Source of the DNA: Symbiodinium natans
Taxonomy: Eukaryota > Sar > Dinophyceae > Suessiales > Symbiodiniaceae
Reading direction: 5' to 3'
Length of the DNA: 21,361 bases
Assembly: GCA_905221605.1 (NCBI GenBank)
Contig: CAJNDS010001363.1
Location: forward strand, 1 to 21,361
Made by a program: the position numbers and the translations under genes. Positions 16,033 through 21,361 of the stretch are shown piece after piece. How positions within the stretch are numbered: position 1 is the stretch's first letter; each line of letters begins with the position of its first letter. Below the pieces are notes generated by a model. It searched no databases, was not told the origin of the DNA, and saw only the letters and a program-made list of their open reading frames with translations.

Positions 16033-17610
16033 GTGCCCAGAGGTCGAACTCCCGCCAGAAGCCCTCATGGGGTAGCTACTGGAGCACCCCAACAGACAAT
16101 GGGAGGCCCTTCGTTTCCCCCTGGTTTGCTTCAGCAAGCGGTAGGAAGTCCTTCGTTACCACCAGGACTATCCACTGGACCTCCTCAACCTGTGGTGACA
16201 CCATCACAAACATCACCCGACGTGCAAGGGTTGACGAGACAAGTGCGAGAATTGGAAAGCATGATGCAGCAACTGGTTGTGCAGCAACAGCAGTTTATGC
16301 AAACGATGACTTCGTCCATGGTGCAGCAACAGCAGCAGCATCAGCAGTGGATGATACAGCAGCATCAGCAACAGCAGCCACAGCAACAGCAACAGGTGAA
16401 TCCCCCCTTACCTCAGGATGGTGTTCCTGAGAACATGCCCAGTTCTTCTTCGGGATGTCAAGGTGCATCGCCAGTGGGTACTCCTGCGAAGGGGACCCAG
16501 CTTTTTCGGATGGCGAGCCCAAGTCCCCCACTGAGACCTCCACTTCTGGAGCAAGAAAGGGAAAGGGATGTGTTTGCTCGATCGGACAAATGGTTGCCCA
16601 GTTTGCCGACCATTGACTTTTCGTCTTGGAAGGATCGCATCTCTGAAGCTCTTGGATTCTTGACCTTGATGGAGAAGCTGACCAGTTGGGTTGGTTTGGG
16701 TTCAGAAGTGTTTCCCAATGAGCTCATGCATGCGGTGAAGACTCAAGAAGAGTCTCGGCTGAAAAAGGATCGACTTACTGTGGAGCAACAGAAGAGGTCG
16801 ACGAGGCTGATGCACATCCTGCGACAGACTTTTGCAAATCATGAGAAGAGTTCTCTGATTTTGCAGACATATGTTGAAAGTGAGAGCACTTATCAACAAT
16901 CTGGTTTTGTGGCTTTGAGATTGCTGGCGAAGGAATGCCTGTTCTTTCGGTCGCAGTTGGTGAATCAAACCGTGAAAGCACCCAGTATTCCGGAGATCAT
17001 TCGAAAGATTGAGCATGAGTTGAACAAGTACACCAAGCTGCTCAATAGTCTTGATCCCGATGTGCATGCTGGTGGTTTGCAGATCCAAGAAGCGGATTCG
17101 GTTATGGTTTTGCTGCTCAGTTTGCCAGATCGGTGTAGAAGCCATTGCTTGTTGCATGGCGATAGTGAATCGTTTGAAGATCTGAAAAGAGTTGCTCTGA
17201 AGTTTGAGGTGCAACAAAGGGTGTGGTCGGAAGCCCCTGGCACGAAGCTTCAACCTTTTCGAGATCCCAATGAGGGAAAGGGCAACGAAGGAAAACCAAA
17301 AGGCAAAGGAAAGGAACAGAAAGGCAAGCGCGAATCAAGCAAAGGTGCGGGCAAACGAGCTTCAAGCCAGAACAAGAAGGATGTGGAGTGCTATGTGTGT
17401 GGTGGAAAGGGACATTATGCCCGCGATTGCTGGTATAAGGAGGGAGATTCAGGCAAGAAGCCCAATTCCCCCAATGCTAAGGCGAAAGCCAAGGCAAAAG
17501 GAGATCCCAAGAAGAAGCCCGAAAAGGGAAAGCCCAAAGGAAAGGCAAAGGAAAGGGGAAGACAGTTGCTGAAGTCTCCCAAGAGGGTGAGTCGAGTGAC
17601 TACCAGCTAA
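16033..17610 (+). CDS. gag: Gag-like polyprotein of the copia element, CCHC zinc knuckle
   Basis: The frame is open from 15955 to the TAA at 17608-17610. Numbered from 16033 it has 525 residues. A Pro/Gly-rich start leads to a coiled stretch (LTRQVRELESMMQQL) and a Gln-rich tract encoded by CAG/CAA repeats (16262-16400). A helical capsid-like region runs from about residue 192 (PTIDFSSWKDRISEALGF) to 400, then a Lys/Gly-rich basic segment. A zinc knuckle CYVCGGKGHYARDC sits at residues 453-466 (Cys453, Cys456, His461, Cys466), followed by another Lys/Pro-rich tail. Gag packages element RNA in cytoplasmic particles. The true start is unclear: the first in-frame ATG is at 16105, while an ATG at 15840 opens a different frame (MLNTSPRQTSGAHVRSPRGG) that could join after a one-base shift near 16030-16090, suggesting a frameshift mutation. 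Confidence 0.85.
   Translation: MPRGRTPARSPHGVATGAPQQTMGGPSFPPGLLQQAVGSPSLPPGLSTGPPQPVVTPSQTSPDVQGLTRQVRELESMMQQLVVQQQQFMQTMTSSMVQQQQQHQQWMIQQHQQQQPQQQQQVNPPLPQDGVPENMPSSSSGCQGASPVGTPAKGTQLFRMASPSPPLRPPLLEQERERDVFARSDKWLPSLPTIDFSSWKDRISEALGFLTLMEKLTSWVGLGSEVFPNELMHAVKTQEESRLKKDRLTVEQQKRSTRLMHILRQTFANHEKSSLILQTYVESESTYQQSGFVALRLLAKECLFFRSQLVNQTVKAPSIPEIIRKIEHELNKYTKLLNSLDPDVHAGGLQIQEADSVMVLLLSLPDRCRSHCLLHGDSESFEDLKRVALKFEVQQRVWSEAPGTKLQPFRDPNEGKGNEGKPKGKGKEQKGKRESSKGAGKRASSQNKKDVECYVCGGKGHYARDCWYKEGDSGKKPNSPNAKAKAKAKGDPKKKPEKGKPKGKAKERGRQLLKSPKRVSRVTTS
17523..17529 (+). other. Candidate -1 frameshift site between gag and pol
   Basis: AAAGGGA reads A AAG GGA in the gag frame and fits the X XXY YYZ slippery pattern. 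The pol frame is -1 relative to gag, is open from 17481 and overlaps the gag end by about 130 nt, so slippage here would give a Gag-Pol fusion. A one-base deletion in an originally single frame would look the same. Confidence 0.3.
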
Positions 17611-17648
17611 CTGGAGGTGAATGGAATGAACCTGAGTCAGAGGCCCGA

Positions 17649-20600
17649 GTGGAATCTGTGTTGCAACCTCTGGAAGGATTGCTTGATGAAGTGAGAAAAG
17701 AGTGGATTCCCCGGAGTACTGATGAGATAGATTGGTCATGGGAAGTTGAGACGAGAGTCCGGATTGCCGAGTTGGAGAATCGGATCTCTACCGATTTATC
17801 TCAGATGTTGCCATCTAAGTCAGTTCGGTCTTTGATGAAACCTCCGATGAATCAAGTCAAAAGCATGGAAAAGGATGATGCAAGCAAATGGTGGTTGATT
17901 AACTCAGGAGCATCGGTGACTGTGATTGCGAAAAGATACTTGGATGAGTTCCAGATCTTGGATCGGAAGGCGTTGGGACCTAATGAGAGGTACTCAGCAG
18001 CCAACGATACACCGGTGAATGTCTTCGAGCGAGTTCGCATCCGAGCCTTGCTGCCTATGTATGAAGGAAAGCAGTATCTTGGTTTGACATCGGTGTGTGT
18101 GACTGGAGTTGTAGCAGATGTGACTCACAACATCTTGAGCACCGAGCAGATGGTGAATACTGGTTGGGAAGTGAAGTTCACTCGAAGAGAGATTTCGCTG
18201 CGACACGAGAAGAAAGGAGTCATGGGATATGGAGTATCCTGGGCTGGATGTCCTTGGATCTACCTGCAAGGTGATGCTGAAAAGCGAAAGAAAGTAACCT
18301 TTGGAAGAACTGAGGTTCGACCCATGGATGTGGATGATGGCCAACGACCGATGGAGGTTGATCAGATGCAGTCAGTGCAGTCAATGACCAAGAAAAAGCA
18401 AGAAGAAATGGAGCTGCATCGGATGCGAGGCCACATTCCTTTTTCGTCCGAATGTCCTCATTGTCGGATGACAAGAGGAACAACCCAGCATCGTCGGACC
18501 AAGGATGCTCAAGACCGACCCGTGGCGTTGCAAGCAGATTTTTGCTTCATCAACCTGGTAACTGGTACTTTTGCGAAAGACCAGCCGACGGCTCCCAACA
18601 TGAAAGTACTGGTCATGACTGAAATGTCAACCAGAATGATTGGATGTCTGTTGGTAGGGACCAATACTGACAATACCTCCAGCTGGATTCGTTATTGGAT
18701 GAATGCTTTCGGACTGGACATTGCAGGGTCTGCTGTACTGTTGAGGACAGACAGCGAGACAGCGGTGAGCGCCCTCATCAAGAGAGCCAATCTGGGGATT
18801 AGGATTGTGACCCAAAGAACACCTCCGCAGGGACATGAAGCGGTTGGTGGTGTGGAAAGGGCAGTGAGAACACTCAAGGAGTTGTTCAGCACGGTGAGGT
18901 TGGATCTACGAGCGCAGGGCTTTGACTTGAAAAGAAGTCCTCGAGCGTTTGAGTTTGGACTGATTTACTGTGCTGCAATGCACAATCACCATGCAGCTGC
19001 CTTTGATGGGAAGAAATCACCCCAGGAGTTGGTACTACAGAGATCCCTCCATGAGTGTGGATCGTCGTTGATAGGTGCTACAGTTCTGGCTGAGCTACCG
19101 GATTCGATGAAAACCACGGCGCTCTCCCGGTTTGTGGAAGCAGCCTATGTGTACCCTGAAGTTGGTGGCTTGACTCATGTTGTGAGTGCCATGGTGGATG
19201 GTTGTCCAAAACACTTTCGAGCAAAGTCCATCAAGCACATCGTTCCGTTGAAGATTGGGTTGGAGCCTTGTCAACATTTGCTCAAGGAGCATGATCCATC
19301 GGATACATTGGCTCCCCCGATTCTGAAGGAGAAAGAGGATGGTGTGCCCGATCGGATTGAAGGTGAAGCGGACAAGGCCTTTGAGGGCCGAGTGTCTGAG
19401 GGACCGACCACCGACATGAGCAAAGTTGGACCTCCAGCTGCATGGGTGAAGGAACATGGTGGCACAGCGAACTGTCCTGCGTGTGGTCCAAAAAGAGGAA
19501 AAGCCAACCACAATGCTGAATGCCGAAAACGGTATGATGATTGGTTGAAAGCTCAACGACAACGGTTGGAATCGAAAGAACCAACAGAGGAAACTCCAAC
19601 AATGGACCAGAGAAGCTCAAAGGATGCGGGGGTGATGGAGTCTGGAAGTGAGCCTTCACTCCTGAAACGCCCGAAGATCACCTATGAGAGTCGACCAGAT
19701 CCCAAGTTGGAGGAGAGGCAAAGCGTCCCAACACCTGGGACAGAAGTTGTGGATGTTGACATGGAGGATTTTGAGGATCCAAGTTTGCCTTACCAAGGGA
19801 TTCCAGATGAGGCAATGGAACCTGGATACTTCGAAGGAGAAACTCCCGCTGAGGATGAAGCGATCCCAATGGAGGAAGAAAAACCTCAAATGGATGTGGA
19901 TTCAGTTCCAAATGAGTCCAGTCGAGTTCCCCGGCGTTTAGAGAGTTTAACTTCAGATGTGAACTCAGTTCCAGATGAGTCCAATCGAGTTCCCCGGCTG
20001 ACCAATCGTATTTATTTAGACCCAAGACTCGATGTGCCTCAAGGTCCTATTAAAATGGTAAGCAGTGACGAGAGTCCGAAGTTGGTACATGTGACCAATT
20101 CGATTCTGCTCAACAAGAATAGCACTTTCCCGGAGTCCATGAAGGTGTGTGGATCCCAAGTTTGGCTGGCAAGACCCACGAGTGTTCTGTCTGAGATAGA
20201 TGGATGTCCATTAGATGTGGATAAAACAGTGGAAGGCCGGCGAACTGAGCTGCAGAGTATGACTGCTCACAAAGCAGGGAGAGTGGTTGGAGCAGACGAG
20301 GCTCAGAAGTTTGCTCGTCAGCATGGGATAAAGATCATCCCAACCCGATGGGTCATAGGCCCAAAGGTGGTGAATGGCAAGGAAGCTGTGAGAGCTCGGT
20401 GTGTGGTGCAAGACATCGCAAAGGGGAGCACAGCATCATCTTTAGGACTGAGTGCTACGACTCCTTCTTTAGAAGCGTTACGGACGCTTTTGGCCATTGC
20501 TTCGGTAGATGCTATGGATATCGCAACTTTGGATGTTAGCACTGCATTCTTGCATTCCCCCCTTCCGAAAGGATCGAAGGCGATTATCCAATTGCCCAAG

Positions 20601-20867
20601 GATGTTTCCGCCTGCAAGGACTATTATGTCCCGGTGTTTATGATTCTGGATCAAGCCATGAATGGTTTAAGAGTTGCCGCCAAAGCTTGGAACTTGAAGC
20701 TGGCGACAGTTGTGAAGAAAGTTGGGTTGAAGCAATGCCCAACGGAACCTTCCGTCTTCGAGGGCACTGTGAGAGGGAAAAGATTCCTCATGTTGTGCTA
20801 TGTGGACGATTTGATTCTGTGTGGCACTAGAGATGCCATTCGGTTGGTGACCGACACCCTGAACTGA
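17649..20867 (+). CDS. pol: Copia Pol: protease (dead), integrase, reverse transcriptase; ends at a premature TGA
   Basis: Residues are numbered from 17649; the frame is open upstream to 17481 and lacks a plausible ATG start. Protease: WWLINSGASVTVI, where Asn85 replaces the catalytic Asp of the D-S/T-G motif. Integrase zinc site: His257, His262, Cys269, Cys272. Integrase core: Asp297 (LQADFCF), Asp368 (LLRTDSE) and Glu403 (GGVERAV), all present. A linker has a second CCHC-like site (Cys609, Cys612, His621, Cys625), then a long acidic, Pro-rich region with a 63-bp internal repeat (19893-20018). Reverse transcriptase: Asp962 (TLDVSTAFLHSPLP) and the catalytic YVDD box (Asp1053, Asp1054). The frame ends in TGA at 20865-20867, but the same frame continues with family-like sequence, so this stop is internal. 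The polyprotein would cut itself, copy element RNA to DNA and integrate it. Confidence 0.9.
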   Translation: MESVLQPLEGLLDEVRKEWIPRSTDEIDWSWEVETRVRIAELENRISTDLSQMLPSKSVRSLMKPPMNQVKSMEKDDASKWWLINSGASVTVIAKRYLDEFQILDRKALGPNERYSAANDTPVNVFERVRIRALLPMYEGKQYLGLTSVCVTGVVADVTHNILSTEQMVNTGWEVKFTRREISLRHEKKGVMGYGVSWAGCPWIYLQGDAEKRKKVTFGRTEVRPMDVDDGQRPMEVDQMQSVQSMTKKKQEEMELHRMRGHIPFSSECPHCRMTRGTTQHRRTKDAQDRPVALQADFCFINLVTGTFAKDQPTAPNMKVLVMTEMSTRMIGCLLVGTNTDNTSSWIRYWMNAFGLDIAGSAVLLRTDSETAVSALIKRANLGIRIVTQRTPPQGHEAVGGVERAVRTLKELFSTVRLDLRAQGFDLKRSPRAFEFGLIYCAAMHNHHAAAFDGKKSPQELVLQRSLHECGSSLIGATVLAELPDSMKTTALSRFVEAAYVYPEVGGLTHVVSAMVDGCPKHFRAKSIKHIVPLKIGLEPCQHLLKEHDPSDTLAPPILKEKEDGVPDRIEGEADKAFEGRVSEGPTTDMSKVGPPAAWVKEHGGTANCPACGPKRGKANHNAECRKRYDDWLKAQRQRLESKEPTEETPTMDQRSSKDAGVMESGSEPSLLKRPKITYESRPDPKLEERQSVPTPGTEVVDVDMEDFEDPSLPYQGIPDEAMEPGYFEGETPAEDEAIPMEEEKPQMDVDSVPNESSRVPRRLESLTSDVNSVPDESNRVPRLTNRIYLDPRLDVPQGPIKMVSSDESPKLVHVTNSILLNKNSTFPESMKVCGSQVWLARPTSVLSEIDGCPLDVDKTVEGRRTELQSMTAHKAGRVVGADEAQKFARQHGIKIIPTRWVIGPKVVNGKEAVRARCVVQDIAKGSTASSLGLSATTPSLEALRTLLAIASVDAMDIATLDVSTAFLHSPLPKGSKAIIQLPKDVSACKDYYVPVFMILDQAMNGLRVAAKAWNLKLATVVKKVGLKQCPTEPSVFEGTVRGKRFLMLCYVDDLILCGTRDAIRLVTDTLN

Positions 20868-21173
20868 GAGTTGAAGATCAAGGAAACGGGTCGAATCACT
20901 TCCACTGGTGGAAAGATCACCTTTTTGGGGCGAGAGATTGAGAGACAAGGGAGTCATCTCAGGATGCGAGGGCCCCCGGCATACTTAGATGCCCTGTTCG
21001 AGACAGAGTTCTGTAAGGACCTGAAGGTGGTTACTGCTCCTCCGGACATCGTGAAAACGGTCGAGAAGGGCAGAGCAAGTGGTTCGGATCCTGAGTTGAG
21101 TGACACTGCAGCTGCGAGGTACAGAGCAGTACTTGGCCGGATTGCATGGTGGGTCAGTCGAGACCTGACCTGA
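20868..21173 (+). pseudogene. pol: Pol continuation: end of reverse transcriptase and connection region, after the internal stop
   Basis: Same frame as pol, directly after the TGA. ELKIKETGRITSTGGKITFLG is the expected thumb-side sequence that follows the YVDD palm in copia polymerases, and RYRAVLGRIAWWVS matches the conserved step before the RPDL motif. The reading then runs into TGA at 21171-21173 because of a one-base shift; the true continuation is in the next frame from about 21158. Confidence 0.85.
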
Positions 21174-21361
21174 GTAGGTGGATGTCCATTCTTTCGCAAG
21201 GACAGTCCAAGCCAACAGCATGCTTTGAGCAAGCATTGCGACAAGTGATTAGGTTCCTAAAGGGACAATACCATGCATGGCAGTACTTTGGCCCTGATGG
21301 GAATGTACCAGACAGTGGGCCGGCGCAGCTGGAAGTGTATGCGGATGCCAGTTGGGCACCC
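21158..21361 (+). pseudogene. pol: Pol continuation: RPDLS motif and start of RNase H, shifted frame, cut by the window end
   Basis: In the frame beginning at 21158, SRPDLSRWMSILSQGQ is the conserved copia RPDL motif, followed by a helical stretch and then LEVYADASWAP, where the Asp of YADASW is the first RNase H catalytic residue. The preceding pol frame ends WWVS at the same place, so one base has been lost (or two gained) around 21150-21160. RNase H removes the RNA strand during reverse transcription. The domain continues beyond the window. Confidence 0.85.

Larger units (their letters stand above)
15334..21361 (+). mobile_element. Ty1/copia-type LTR retrotransposon, degenerate, 3' end outside the window
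   Basis: Domain order is gag with CCHC knuckle, protease, integrase, reverse transcriptase, RNase H. Integrase before reverse transcriptase is the hallmark of the Ty1/copia group (Pseudoviridae) and excludes Ty3/gypsy. All parts are on the plus strand. The copy cannot be autonomous: the protease active site is Asn-Ser-Gly, a TGA stops the reverse transcriptase region at 20865-20867, and the frame shifts near 21158. The left boundary is uncertain and the 3' LTR lies beyond the window. Expansions of Ty1/copia elements are reported in Symbiodiniaceae. Confidence 0.93.

Noticed and set aside
17649-20867. Ty3/gypsy classification of the retrotransposon
   Set aside because: Integrase precedes reverse transcriptase and the polymerase box is YVDD with copia-style flanks, which is the Ty1/copia order.

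Overview
The window looks like nuclear DNA of a dinoflagellate. It has spliced protein genes with GT-AG introns, dense mobile DNA, long near-identical duplications, a Ty1/copia polyprotein of the type common in dinoflagellates, and a 12-base exact match (15310-15321) to the 3' end of the conserved dinoflagellate spliced leader. The species cannot be told from sequence alone. Nothing looks bacterial: there are no operons or ribosome binding sites, and several open frames join only through introns.

Layout. (1) Positions 1-4274 and 9438-13713 are two direct copies of one segment. By eye they differ by about a dozen substitutions plus a few homopolymer length changes. Each copy holds, in order: a ~50-bp C-rich tandem repeat, a 20-bp-arm stem-loop with an AT-rich loop, GGTCCTG repeats, a duplicated ~75-bp block carrying a perfect palindrome, a two-exon gene for a Rep-like protein (HUH motif plus SF3-type helicase motifs), and a convergent open frame of unknown nature. 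This looks like a Rep-encoding replicon or transposon integrated into the genome and duplicated. (2) Positions 4275-7432, unique to the first copy, carry a two-exon pogo/Tigger-like DDE transposase with an intact DDD triad. A small, basic, probably three-exon gene follows it. (3) Positions 7433-9437 are repeats: two ~350-bp segments embedded in a ~132-bp minisatellite with an alternating A/B higher-order pattern, then a ~190-bp tandem repeat leading into the second Rep copy. (4) Positions 13714-15300 hold decayed coding fragments, including a minus-strand Ser/Asp/Lys-rich frame broken by a 25-nt intron-like insert. (5) From about 15.3 kb to the window end is a plus-strand Ty1/copia retrotransposon: leader, gag with a CCHC knuckle, then protease, integrase, reverse transcriptase and the start of RNase H. 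The window ends inside it.

The copia copy is dead. The protease active-site Asp is Asn, a TGA interrupts the reverse transcriptase region, and a frameshift precedes RNase H. By contrast the Rep-like gene (both copies) and the pogo-like transposase are open across all recognised motifs. The most notable point is that the Rep-like gene sits with a stem-loop, iteron-like repeats and compensating palindromes, and exists as near-identical direct copies 9.44 kb apart. Together these suggest a rolling-circle type element living in a dinoflagellate genome; this is inference. No database search was possible, so family assignments rest on motifs and recalled family features.
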